From an uncultured Oscillospiraceae bacterium (GTDB lineage: Bacteria > Bacillota > Clostridia > Oscillospirales > Acutalibacteraceae): a stretch of DNA of 18,718 nucleotides. Made by a program: the position numbers and the translations under genes. The notes under the pieces were generated by a model, which saw nothing but the letters and a program-made list of their open reading frames with translations, searched no databases and was not told where the DNA came from. The stretch is from contig CABSLJ010000026.1 in NCBI GenBank assembly GCA_902478455.1, forward strand, positions 1-18,718. Reading direction: 5' to 3'. Of this stretch, positions 5,089-12,707 are shown one piece after another; positions within the stretch are counted from its first letter, which is position 1; the number at the start of each line of letters is the position of its first letter.

Positions 5089-7029
5089 TTATTTCGCCTT
5101 TTCGGCAATTTCCTTCAGCGCGCGGGAGAGGAAATCCTCGAGCTTCATCGCGCCGAGGTCGCCCTCCTTGCGGCTGCGGACCGACACAGTGCCCGATTCT
5201 GCCTCCTTGTCCCCGACGACGAGCATATAGGGAATTTTTTCAAGCTGGGCTTCGCGGATTTTGTAGCCGATCTTCTCGTTGCGCAGGTCGGTGGTCACGC
5301 GGATGCCCGCGGCGGCGAGCGCAGCTTCCACCTCGCGCGATTTCTCCTGCAACCGCTCGCTCAGCGGCAGGACGCGCACCTGCTCGGGCATCAGCCACAT
5401 GGGCAGCGCGCCGGCGTACTTTTCAATCAGCAGGGCAAGGGTGCGCTCATAGCAGCCGATGGAGGTCCTGTGAATGATGTAGGGATTCTTTTTCTTGCCG
5501 TCGGCGTCGACATACTCCATTCCGAACTTCTCAGCCAGCATCTGGTCGATCTGAATGGTGATGAGGGTGTCTTCCTTGCCGAAGACGTTTTTGATCTGGA
5601 TGTCGAGCTTGGGGCCGTAGAAGGCCGCCTCGCCGACCCCCTCCTTGTAGGGAATCTCGAGATGGTCGAGAATCCTGCGCATGACGCCCTGGGCCTCATC
5701 CCACTGCTCGGGCGTGCCGATGTACTTCTCGCGGTCGTCCGGGTCCCACATGGAGAAGCGGTAGGAGACGTCCTCGTAAAGGCCGAGGGTCTTGAGCATA
5801 TAGATAGCCAGCTCCAGGCAGCCGCGGAACTCGTCCTCCAGCTGCTCTGGGGTGCACATGAGGTGGCCCTCCGAGATGGTAAACTGACGCACGCGAATCA
5901 GACCGTGCATCTCGCCGCTGGCCTCATTGCGGAAGAGGGTGGAGGTTTCGTTGTAACGCAGGGGCAGGTCGCGGTAGGAACGCTGGCGGTTGAGGTAGGC
6001 CTGGTACTGGAAGGGACAGGTCATCGGCCGCAGGGCAAAGACCTCGTCGTCCTTTTCCTCGTCGCCCAGGACGAACATGCCGTCCTTGTAGTGGTCCCAG
6101 TGGCCGGAGAGCTTGTAGAGGTCGCTCTTGGCCATGTAGGGGGTCTTGGTCAGCAGCCAGCCGCGCTTTTGTTCCTCATCCTCCACAAAGCGCTGGAGCT
6201 GCTGAATGACGCGCGCGCCGTTGGGCAGAAGAATAGGCAGGCCCTGGCCGATGAGCTCGCTGGTGGTAAAATAGCCGAGCTGGCGTCCCAAAACGTTATG
6301 GTCGCGCTTTTTGGCCTCCTCGCGCTGGGCAAGGCAGGCTTCCAGCTCGCTCGCCTTGGGGAAGGATACGCCGTACACGCGCTGGAGCATCTTGCTCTTA
6401 GAGTCGCCCCGCCAGTAAGCACCGGTGCAGCTGGTCAGCTTGATCGCTTTAACCGAGCCGGTGGACATCAGATGCGGGCCGGCGCACAGGTCGGTAAAGT
6501 CGCCCTGACGGTAGAAAGAGATAGGCTCGCCCTCAGAGGCGTGCTCCTCCACGAGCTCCACCTTGTATTTCTGGCCCTGCTCCTCCATGAGCGCCTTTGC
6601 GGCGTCGGGCGCGAGTTCAAAGCGCTCGATGGGCAGGTCCTCCTTGATGATTTTCTTCATTTCCGCCTCGATCGCCGTCAGATCCTCCGGCGAGAAGGTG
6701 CGCTCGAGGTCGAAGTCATAGTAAAAACCGGTGTCGATGGCCGGCCCGATCGCCAGCACCGCTCCGGGGAACAGGCGCGTGACCGCCTGCGCCAGGATGT
6801 GGGAGGTGGTGTGCCAATAGGCCTTTTTGCCCTCCTCATCCTGAAAGGTGAGGATGGAAAGCGAGCAGTCGTCCGTCACCGGGGTGCGCAGGTCGACCAC
6901 CTTGCCGCCGATCATGCCCGCACAGGCCGACTTGTAAAGTCCCGCCCCGAGGGATTTGGCGATTTCGGCCACCGTCGTGCCGGCCTCATATTCCCGGACG
7001 ACGCCGCCCTTCAGCGTAACTTGTACCAT
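5089..7029 (-). CDS. thrS: Threonine--tRNA ligase
   Basis: 646 aa, full length. It charges tRNA-Thr with threonine using ATP in the cytoplasm. The TGS domain is about 1-62. The editing domain carries H73 and H77 (HTTSH) and C182 with H186 (CAGPH), the same numbering as the E. coli editing site that removes mischarged Ser. The class II catalytic core has TCPFQ with Cys338, motif 2 around RYNETSTLFRNEASG, His389 in SEGHL, and His520 in HRTSIG; Cys338, His389 and His520 correspond to the three zinc ligands. The C-terminal anticodon-binding domain starts near ALPMWLMPEQVRVLPL. The RQFTISEGH variant replaces the more common TQDDAH; I recall it from other clostridial enzymes. AAGGAG lies 10-11 nt upstream of the ATG. 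It is controlled by the T-box leader at 7076-7387. Confidence 0.98.
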   Translation of the reverse strand: MVQVTLKGGVVREYEAGTTVAEIAKSLGAGLYKSACAGMIGGKVVDLRTPVTDDCSLSILTFQDEEGKKAYWHTTSHILAQAVTRLFPGAVLAIGPAIDTGFYYDFDLERTFSPEDLTAIEAEMKKIIKEDLPIERFELAPDAAKALMEEQGQKYKVELVEEHASEGEPISFYRQGDFTDLCAGPHLMSTGSVKAIKLTSCTGAYWRGDSKSKMLQRVYGVSFPKASELEACLAQREEAKKRDHNVLGRQLGYFTTSELIGQGLPILLPNGARVIQQLQRFVEDEEQKRGWLLTKTPYMAKSDLYKLSGHWDHYKDGMFVLGDEEKDDEVFALRPMTCPFQYQAYLNRQRSYRDLPLRYNETSTLFRNEASGEMHGLIRVRQFTISEGHLMCTPEQLEDEFRGCLELAIYMLKTLGLYEDVSYRFSMWDPDDREKYIGTPEQWDEAQGVMRRILDHLEIPYKEGVGEAAFYGPKLDIQIKNVFGKEDTLITIQIDQMLAEKFGMEYVDADGKKKNPYIIHRTSIGCYERTLALLIEKYAGALPMWLMPEQVRVLPLSERLQEKSREVEAALAAAGIRVTTDLRNEKIGYKIREAQLEKIPYMLVVGDKEAESGTVSVRSRKEGDLGAMKLEDFLSRALKEIAEKAK

Positions 7030-7075
7030 ACCAAAACAACTCCTTTTCTATGACACAATTTTCCTTAATGATAAA

Positions 7076-7112
7076 CAAAAAAGGCCCGTCCCAACACTGG
7101 GACGAGGCCTTT
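7076..7112 (-). terminator. T-box-controlled terminator upstream of thrS
   Basis: Minus strand: AAAGGCC plus CGTCCCA pair with TGGGACG plus GGCCTTT around loop GTGT, then TTTTG. The alternative antiterminator would use the T-box bulge at 7119-7130. Confidence 0.9.
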
Positions 7113-7387
7113 GGCTCCCGCGGTTCCACCCGGATTCGGCGGATAGACTTCCGCCCTCACACCGCCTGACTTCGACAAAAAGTCGCAGCAAAACAGGCAG
7201 CAGGCCGTTAACGGTGCCAGCCGGCGCGCCTTACCACCCGTTCTGCCGGGCTTGCGGCGCGCACTCAGAGGGGGTAATCGGCGGTGCTCCGGCTGCGCGC
7301 GCTTTCAGCCCATGGCGCACGCTCTCTGCTCGCCGGCCTCCTGACCGGCCGATCTTCCTCATCAACGCTTTGTCGCTATTTTATTTG
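7076..7387 (-). promoter_or_regulatory. T-box riboswitch (threonine) leader of thrS
   Basis: Minus-strand leader of about 310 nt. The hallmark T-box sequence GGTGGAACCGCG is at 7119-7130, just before the terminator. Near the 5' end, GATGAGGAAGATCGGC (7342-7357 region) begins stem I; ATCGGC pairs with GCCGAT (about 7278-7283). The 3' side of the specifier loop then reads TACCCCC, placing ACC (7273-7275), a Thr codon, at the specifier position. GCAGAGAGC (about 7322-7330) resembles the conserved stem I AG bulge. Family knowledge: uncharged tRNA-Thr pairs with the specifier and, through its 3' end, with the T-box bulge, favouring antitermination. The predicted tRNA partner has anticodon GGU, not the UGU tRNA at 108-183. 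Confidence 0.93.
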
Positions 7388-7393
7388 TTTTTC

Positions 7394-7422
7394 ATATTAG
7401 CACGAAAAGAAGTCGATGTCAA
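7394..7422 (-). promoter_or_regulatory. Promoter of the thrS T-box leader
   Basis: Minus strand: perfect TTGACA (7417-7422), 17-nt spacer, TAATAT (7394-7399) preceded by GC. The start falls near 7387. Confidence 0.88.
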
Positions 7423-7436
7423 CCGATATAATTTCC

Positions 7437-7466
7437 TTGACAGCAACACCCAATTGGTAATACAAT
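7437..7466 (+). promoter_or_regulatory. Promoter of rny
   Basis: Perfect TTGACA (7437-7442), 18-nt spacer, TACAAT (7461-7466). It stands back-to-back with the thrS promoter: the two -35 boxes are 14 bp apart. Confidence 0.75.
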
Positions 7467-7574
7467 ATCTATTAAGATGCAGTTTTTATGCATTTTATGG
7501 GCTTAACGCACCCATTTCTGGCATTATTTATAACTTTATGGAAAACAAAATTTAGCAAGGAGGTGCCGATTCTT

Positions 7575-9128
7575 TTGGAGCTATGGTTAGCCATCGTTCT
7601 TATTCTGGCGGCGGGAATCATCTGTGGTGTAATCGCCTTTTTTCAGGGCGTTTCTCATAGAAAGAAGATTGCGGAAGCAACCCTTGGTTCAGCGGAAGAA
7701 GAAGCGAAACGAATTGTGGCCGAAGCCCTCAAAGCGGGCGAGGCCAAGAAAAAGGAAGCCATCCTGGAAGGCAAGGACGAGATTCATCGTCTGAGAAACG
7801 AATCGGAAAGAGAAGTGAGCGAACGGCGCAAGGAGGTCCAGCGCCAGGAGCGGAGAATTCAGCAAAAGGAGGAGACGCTCGACAAAAAGCTCGAGCATCT
7901 CGAAAAAAAGGAAGAAACCATCGCAAACAAGTACAAGCAGGCGGAGGAACGCCTGGCTGAAGCCGAAAGCGTTAAGAAAAGTCAGTTTGAGGTGCTCGAG
8001 CGCATCTCCGGCTTTTCGATTGAGCAGGCCAAGGATTTCCTGCTGACCAATCTGGAAAACGAGCTTGTCCACGAAAAATCGGTCAAAATCATGGAAATTG
8101 AGCAGCAGATGCGCGAGGAGGCCGAAAACAAGGCCCGTGAGATCATCTCGCTCGCCATTCAGCGCTGCGCCGCCGACCACGTCGCAGAGGCCACAATTTC
8201 GGTTGTGCCGCTGCCCAACGATGAGATGAAGGGCCGCATCATCGGCCGCGAGGGCCGGAACATCCGCGCTATCGAGACCATGACCGGCGTCGACCTCATC
8301 ATCGACGACACGCCCGAGGCCATCACCCTCTCGAGCTTTGACCCGGTGCGCAGGGAAATCGCCCGCATCGCGCTTGAGCGCCTGATTTCCGACGGCCGCA
8401 TCCACCCCGCCCGCATCGAGGAGATGGTGGAGAAGGCCCGCCGCGAGGTTGACGCAACCATCAAGTCCGAGGGCGAACACGCCATCATTGAGGCCGGGGT
8501 CAATGGCATCCATCCGGAATTGGTCAAGCTTCTGGGGCGCCTGCGTTACCGCACCAGTTACGGTCAGAACGTGCTTAACCATTCCCTGGAAGTCGCCTAC
8601 CTTTCCGGCATCATGGCCTCTGAACTGGGGCTTGATCCCACCATCGCCCGCCGCGCTGGTCTTTTGCATGACATCGGCAAGGCGCTCGATCATGAGATTG
8701 AGGGTTCCCACGTCGATATCGGCGTGGACGTCGCCAGAAAATACAAGGAAAACGATACGGTTATCCATGCCATCCACGCCCACCACGGGGATGTGGAAGC
8801 CAAGACGGTCATCGCCTGCATCGTTCAGGCGGCCGACGCCATTTCGGCGGCCCGTCCCGGCGCCAGACGTGAGAACCTGGAAAATTACATCAAGCGTCTT
8901 GAAAAGCTCGAGGAGCTCGCCTCCTCCTTCGCCGGCGTGGAGAGATGCTTCGCCATTCAGGCCGGGCGCGAAATCCGCGTGATGGTCAAGCCGGAGGTTG
9001 TGGGCGACGAGCGCATGATCCCCCTGGCCCGCGATATCTGCAAGAAAATCGAGAGCGACCTCGATTATCCCGGTCAGATCAAGGTCAACATCATCCGCGA
9101 AAGCCGCGCGATTGAATACGCGAAATAA
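7575..9128 (+). CDS. rny: Ribonuclease Y
   Basis: 517 aa from a TTG start at 7575, close to the usual 510-520. RNase Y is the membrane-anchored endonuclease that starts decay of many Firmicute mRNAs. Residues 3-24 form one N-terminal membrane helix. About 30-200 is a highly charged coiled coil. The KH RNA-binding domain (about 205-270) has GREGRNIR at 224-231. The HD domain has LLHDIGK with His365-Asp366, plus HAHHGD (401-406) and QAADAIS (418-424) for the rest of the metal site. The TTG is chosen because AAGGAGGT (7557-7564) is 10 nt upstream and the membrane helix begins right after it; the upstream ATG at 7488 would add 29 residues unlike the family. It is followed by a terminator and then ymdB, as in other Firmicutes. 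Confidence 0.96.
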   Translation: MELWLAIVLILAAGIICGVIAFFQGVSHRKKIAEATLGSAEEEAKRIVAEALKAGEAKKKEAILEGKDEIHRLRNESEREVSERRKEVQRQERRIQQKEETLDKKLEHLEKKEETIANKYKQAEERLAEAESVKKSQFEVLERISGFSIEQAKDFLLTNLENELVHEKSVKIMEIEQQMREEAENKAREIISLAIQRCAADHVAEATISVVPLPNDEMKGRIIGREGRNIRAIETMTGVDLIIDDTPEAITLSSFDPVRREIARIALERLISDGRIHPARIEEMVEKARREVDATIKSEGEHAIIEAGVNGIHPELVKLLGRLRYRTSYGQNVLNHSLEVAYLSGIMASELGLDPTIARRAGLLHDIGKALDHEIEGSHVDIGVDVARKYKENDTVIHAIHAHHGDVEAKTVIACIVQAADAISAARPGARRENLENYIKRLEKLEELASSFAGVERCFAIQAGREIRVMVKPEVVGDERMIPLARDICKKIESDLDYPGQIKVNIIRESRAIEYAK

Positions 9129-9182
9129 ATTCGGCAATACCAAAGAAGACGGAAGCGCCGCATAAGCTCTTGCCGTGCTTTT

Positions 9183-9214
9183 GGGGGAACGGGGAAATCC
9201 CGTTCCCTTTTTTT
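9183..9214 (+). terminator. Intrinsic terminator between rny and ymdB
   Basis: GGGAACGGG and CCCGTTCCC around loop GAAAT, followed by a run of seven T. The stem is perfect. It should strongly reduce rny read-through into ymdB. Confidence 0.88.
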
Positions 9215-9248
9215 CACCTCGCTTCCCATTTTCAACAGGAGGAATTTC

Positions 9249-10022
9249 ATGAATATTCTATGCATCGGGGACGTCGTGGGCAGCCGCGGCTGCGCCTTTC
9301 TGCGCGCACGATTGCCCCAATTCAAAAAATACAAGGGCGTGGACCTCGTCATCGCCAACGGGGAGAACTCAGCCGACGGCAACGGCATCACCCCCGCCTC
9401 GGCCGAATATCTCTTCAAAAGCGGGGTCGATGTGATCACCACCGGCAATCACGCCTTCCGCCGCAGAGAATGCTATCCCCTGTTCGACAGCGAGGAAACC
9501 CTCCTGCGCCCCGCAAACTATCCCGAAGGCTCCACCCCCGGCCGCGGCCTCTGTATGGTGGATATGGGCCGGGTGCAGGTGTGCGTCGTCAATCTGATGG
9601 GAGTTGTCTATCTGGAAAGCCTTTCCTGTCCCTTCGAGACGGCCGACCGGCTGCTGGAAGGCGCCGGGGAGGCCCGCATCCGGATTGTCGATTTTCACGC
9701 CGAGGCCACCGGCGAAAAGCGCGCCCTCGCTTATTATCTCGACGGCCGCATCTCCGCCCTCTTCGGTACCCACACCCACGTGCCCACCGCCGACGAAACC
9801 ATCCTGCCTCAGGGGACCGGCTATATTTCCGATGTCGGCATGACCGGTCCCATCCAATCTGTGCTCGGCATCAAGCCGGCGCTCGCCATTGAAAAAATGA
9901 AGGGCAAGCTCCCCGTCCGGTTTGAAATCGCCGAAGGGGACTGTAAGATGGACACGGTCCTTTTTCAGGTAGACGACCGCACGGGCAGGACGCTGTCTGT
10001 CGAACGCATCCAGCTGCTTTGA
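9249..10022 (+). CDS. ymdB: YmdB-family metallophosphoesterase
   Basis: 257 aa, typical length. The family (TIGR00282) comprises dinuclear-metal phosphodiesterases; Bacillus YmdB hydrolyses 2',3'-cyclic nucleotides and affects biofilm and motility decisions. Likely metal ligands are Asp8 (IGDVVG), Glu39-Asn40 (NGEN), Asn67-His68 (GNH), His150 (VDFHAE), His175 and His177 (GTHTH). The conserved ending DVGMTGP is also present. No signal peptide; cytoplasmic. AGGAGG is at 9238-9243 and the ATG at 9249. I see no promoter in the 120-nt gap after rny, so expression probably depends on read-through of the terminator at 9183-9214. The stretch 10023-10180 after the gene is empty. Confidence 0.95.
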   Translation: MNILCIGDVVGSRGCAFLRARLPQFKKYKGVDLVIANGENSADGNGITPASAEYLFKSGVDVITTGNHAFRRRECYPLFDSEETLLRPANYPEGSTPGRGLCMVDMGRVQVCVVNLMGVVYLESLSCPFETADRLLEGAGEARIRIVDFHAEATGEKRALAYYLDGRISALFGTHTHVPTADETILPQGTGYISDVGMTGPIQSVLGIKPALAIEKMKGKLPVRFEIAEGDCKMDTVLFQVDDRTGRTLSVERIQLL

Positions 10023-10180
10023 ATTTGATCGCGCTCAAGGGAACTGCATTCTCTCCCCTTCCCGCGGCTTCTTTCTCCCCCCAAGCGCGCTTTCTGCTCC
10101 GCGTTATGCCGGTTGGGTAAAGCCCCTTTACTGAAAACCATAAATTTCCAGAATAAACTTCCAAAAAGTTCCTTTTCCTC

Positions 10181-10209
10181 TTGCAAAAATCGAAGAAACA
10201 GGTTATGAT
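10181..10209 (+). promoter_or_regulatory. Promoter of spoVS
   Basis: TTGCAA (10181-10186), 17-nt spacer, TATGAT (10204-10209). This is a sigma-A-like arrangement. Bacillus spoVS is known to use sigma-H, but I do not see a convincing sigma-H site here. Confidence 0.72.
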
Positions 10210-10252
10210 AGAGGTAGGAAATGGAATTTTTTACTAATTAGGAGGGTTCATT

Positions 10253-10513
10253 TTGGAAGTACTAAAGGTTTCAGCAAAATCTGCACCAAACTCTGTGGCA
10301 GGCGCGATAGCGGGGGTTATTCGCGAGAGCACATGCGTTGAGGTTCAGGCCGTTGGTGCGGGCGCGGCCAATCAGGCGATCAAGGCGGTTGCGGTGGCAA
10401 GAGGTTACCTGGCTCCGTCCGGGATCGATCTTGTATGCGTGCCGGCGTTTGCCAATGTCACCATCGACGGCGAGGAGCGCACGGCCATCAAGCTGATCGT
10501 TGAACAGCGTTGA
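10253..10513 (+). CDS. spoVS: Stage V sporulation protein S
   Basis: 86 aa, the exact family size. SpoVS is a small conserved DNA-binding-type protein of the Alba-like fold, needed in Bacillus for spore coat assembly and engulfment-stage progress. The sequence VSAKSAPNSVAGAIAG, VQAVGAGAANQAIKAVA and FANVTIDGEERTAIKL is nearly the family consensus. The start is TTG at 10253, with TTAGGAGGG 6 nt upstream. It follows ymdB, the same order as in Bacillus, but has its own promoter and terminator. Its presence supports a spore-forming lineage. Confidence 0.97.
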   Translation: MEVLKVSAKSAPNSVAGAIAGVIRESTCVEVQAVGAGAANQAIKAVAVARGYLAPSGIDLVCVPAFANVTIDGEERTAIKLIVEQR

Positions 10514-10534
10514 TTCATTTCCAAAACATATGGG

Positions 10535-10567
10535 GCGCTCCGATTCGTCGGGGCGCTTCTTCTTTTC
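10535..10567 (+). terminator. Intrinsic terminator of spoVS
   Basis: GCGCTCCGA (10535-10543) and TCGGGGCGC (10548-10556) form a 9-bp stem with one G-U pair, closed by a TTCG tetraloop. TTCTTCTTTTC follows. Confidence 0.83.
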
Positions 10568-10725
10568 TTCCCTATGGCGTTAAAAAGGTATAATTCAGTG
10601 GAAATGTCAAACAGTAAAGGCGTATTTTTCGCAAGCCGAGGGCGGTTTTCTCCGCCGCAGTCTCCTCTTTTTACGCAGAAAGGGCGGTCAAGAGCGGGTT
10701 TTAGCCCCATTTTTGGAAGAATTTA

Positions 10726-10754
10726 TTGAAACCGCAAGAAAAGCATGCTATAAT
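10726..10754 (+). promoter_or_regulatory. Strong promoter of fakA
   Basis: TTGAAA (10726-10731), 17-nt spacer, perfect TATAAT (10749-10754) with an extended TGC. The leader of about 130 nt contains an ACGGGC/GCCCGT hairpin (10842-10860) about 30 nt before the start codon; it has no U-tract and is no terminator. The part from 10568 to 10725 holds nothing else I can support. Confidence 0.88.
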
Positions 10755-10891
10755 GTGATGAGAATTTTTTAGTGTGGATTTTTTATTTGATTATCAAAGC
10801 TTTTTGAAGTAGATCCCCTTAAAAATCCCGATCCTCTCAAAACGGGCTCACTGCGCCCGTGTGAATTCAATGTTTACAAGGGAGTGCTGAC

Positions 10892-12568
10892 ATGATTAAC
10901 GGAAACGCACTGCGCAACGCCATGATTTCGGGCGCAAACAACATCGCCAGAAATAAGACTTCGGTGGATGAGCTCAACATCTTCCCCGTCCCGGACGGAG
11001 ACACCGGGACCAATATGTCTATGACCATGATGGCCGCCGCGGCGGAGCTCGCCAAATCGGAAAACGGCGGCGTGGGCGAGGTTTCGTCGACCGCCGCCTC
11101 CTCGCTGCTCCGGGGTGCGCGCGGCAATTCGGGCGTGATTCTCTCCCTGCTTTTTCGCGGTTTTTCCAAGGGCCTTTCCGGCCTCTTTGAGGCCGACGGC
11201 AAAAACCTCGCCGAGGCGCTTGCCATCGGCGTGGAGGCGGCCTACAAGGCCGTGATGAAGCCCACCGAAGGCACCATGCTGACCGTGGCGCGCGTCGCCA
11301 GTGAAAAGGCCAAATCGGCCGCGCAGATCGACGCCGATCCCATCTATGTGTGGTCGGCCGTGTGCAAGGGGGCCTACGAGGCGCTCGAGACCACTCCCGA
11401 GCTGCTCCCCGTGCTCAAAAAGGCCGGCGTCGTAGACGCGGGTGGCAAGGGGCTTTGCCTGATTTTTGACGGCATGATGTCCGTTTTCAAGGATGGCGTG
11501 ATCCTGCAAAACGAAGCGCCGGCCCAGCCGGACGCGGCCGAGGAAACCGACTTCTTCCGCAACGCCGCCGCCGAGTTTGATCAGGACATCACCTTCACCT
11601 ACTGCACCGAATTCATCGTCGGCCGGGATCCTGAAATCAAGACCGAGCCCATGGAACTGCGGGCCTACCTGGAAACCATCGGCGACTGCGTCGTCGTCGT
11701 GGACGACGACGAGATCATCAAGGTCCACGTGCACACCGAAGTGCCGGGCAACGCGCTGCAGAAGGCGCTTGAGTTCGGTCAGCTGCTGACCGTCAAAATC
11801 GAAAACATGAAGGAACAGCACCGTCTCGCCGCTGAAGCCAACGAACAGGCCAAGGCCAAAGCGGCCTCCAAGCAGAAAGCGCCTCTGGAGCACGCCGAAC
11901 CCACCGAGGAGATCGGTTTTGTCAGTGTGGCGGCGGGCGACGGACTGCACACCCTCTTCCAGGACCTCGGCTGCAGCCAGGTGGTCAGCGGCGGTCAGAC
12001 CATGAATCCCAGCACCGACGACATCCTCGAGGCCGTGCTTGCCACGCCGGCCAAGACGGTTTTCGTCCTGCCCAACAACAAAAACATCGTCATGGCGGCC
12101 GAGCAGACCGTTCCGCTCGCCACCGATCGCAAGGTCATCGTCCTGCCCACCAAGACCATTCCGCAGGGCCTCGCCGCCATGCTCGCCTTTGACCCCGACG
12201 CGCCCGTGGAAGACATGGCCGACGCCATGATGGAAGCCGCCTCCCATGTAGGAACCGGTCAGGTCACCTTTGCCGCGCGCGACTCTGAATTCGGCGGCAT
12301 GAAGATCAAGGAGGGCGACATCCTCGCGCTGGAAAACGGCAAGCTGGTCTTTACCGAAAAGGATCCGGTCAAGGCCATCAGCAAGCTGACGCGCTCTATG
12401 GTCAGACGGGACACCTCCTTTATCACCCTCATCTACGGGGAGGACGTCACCGAGGCGCAGGCCGAGGAGGCCAAGCGCGCCATTCAGTCCCGCGTTTCCA
12501 GTCATGTCGACATCACCGTCGTCAGCGGCGGTCAGCCGGTGTACTATTTCATCGTCTCGGTGGAATAG
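10892..12568 (+). CDS. fakA: Fatty acid kinase ATP-binding subunit (DAK2 domain, YloV family)
   Basis: 558 aa, close to the family's about 550. FakA phosphorylates fatty acids presented by FakB proteins, giving acyl-phosphate for phospholipid synthesis. The N-terminal DAK2 kinase domain (about 1-200) shows FPVPDGDTGTNM at 31-42, with Asp35 and Asp37 expected to bind Mg-ATP, and GARGNSGV at 75-82. KKAGVVDAGGKGL marks the end of that domain. A middle segment includes YCTEFIVG; an Ala/Lys-rich linker (about 307-332) leads to a C-terminal domain with VLPNNKNIVMAAEQ. GGGAG lies 7 nt before the ATG. The usual upstream partner of yloV, an Asp23/YloU gene, is absent; no fakB lies in the window. Confidence 0.94.
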   Translation: MINGNALRNAMISGANNIARNKTSVDELNIFPVPDGDTGTNMSMTMMAAAAELAKSENGGVGEVSSTAASSLLRGARGNSGVILSLLFRGFSKGLSGLFEADGKNLAEALAIGVEAAYKAVMKPTEGTMLTVARVASEKAKSAAQIDADPIYVWSAVCKGAYEALETTPELLPVLKKAGVVDAGGKGLCLIFDGMMSVFKDGVILQNEAPAQPDAAEETDFFRNAAAEFDQDITFTYCTEFIVGRDPEIKTEPMELRAYLETIGDCVVVVDDDEIIKVHVHTEVPGNALQKALEFGQLLTVKIENMKEQHRLAAEANEQAKAKAASKQKAPLEHAEPTEEIGFVSVAAGDGLHTLFQDLGCSQVVSGGQTMNPSTDDILEAVLATPAKTVFVLPNNKNIVMAAEQTVPLATDRKVIVLPTKTIPQGLAAMLAFDPDAPVEDMADAMMEAASHVGTGQVTFAARDSEFGGMKIKEGDILALENGKLVFTEKDPVKAISKLTRSMVRRDTSFITLIYGEDVTEAQAEEAKRAIQSRVSSHVDITVVSGGQPVYYFIVSVE

Positions 12569-12604
12569 CGCGGCGGGTGCGGCTGTTTTTGCAAATCGCA
12601 GGCT

Positions 12605-12637
12605 ACAGGGCGGCTGACCGGCCGCCCTGTCTTTCTT
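12605..12637 (+). terminator. Intrinsic terminator between fakA and recG
   Basis: ACAGGGCGGC (12605-12614) and GCCGCCCTGT (12621-12630) form a perfect 10-bp stem around TGACCG, followed by CTTTCTTT. recG begins 70 nt later without an obvious promoter, so partial read-through is likely. Confidence 0.82.
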
Positions 12638-12707
12638 TCCCCCGCCCAAGAGGGTCCGGGGGAAAGACCCCGGAGATCGCCCCACGGACGGGCAGGGAGG
12701 GAGCCGC

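Noticed and set aside
4821..5477. 218-codon plus-strand ORF overlapping the thrS 3' end
   Set aside because: Runs through two terminators and thrS coding; Arg/Ser/Ala-rich shadow.
5470..7053. 527-codon open frame antisense to thrS
   Set aside because: A shadow of the high-GC thrS reading frame; thrS has complete family motifs on the other strand.
6956..7555. 199-codon plus-strand ORF between thrS and rny
   Set aside because: Covers the T-box leader and both promoters; not protein-like.
7689..9143. 484-codon open frame antisense to rny
   Set aside because: Shadow frame; RNase Y motifs and ribosome site are on the plus strand.
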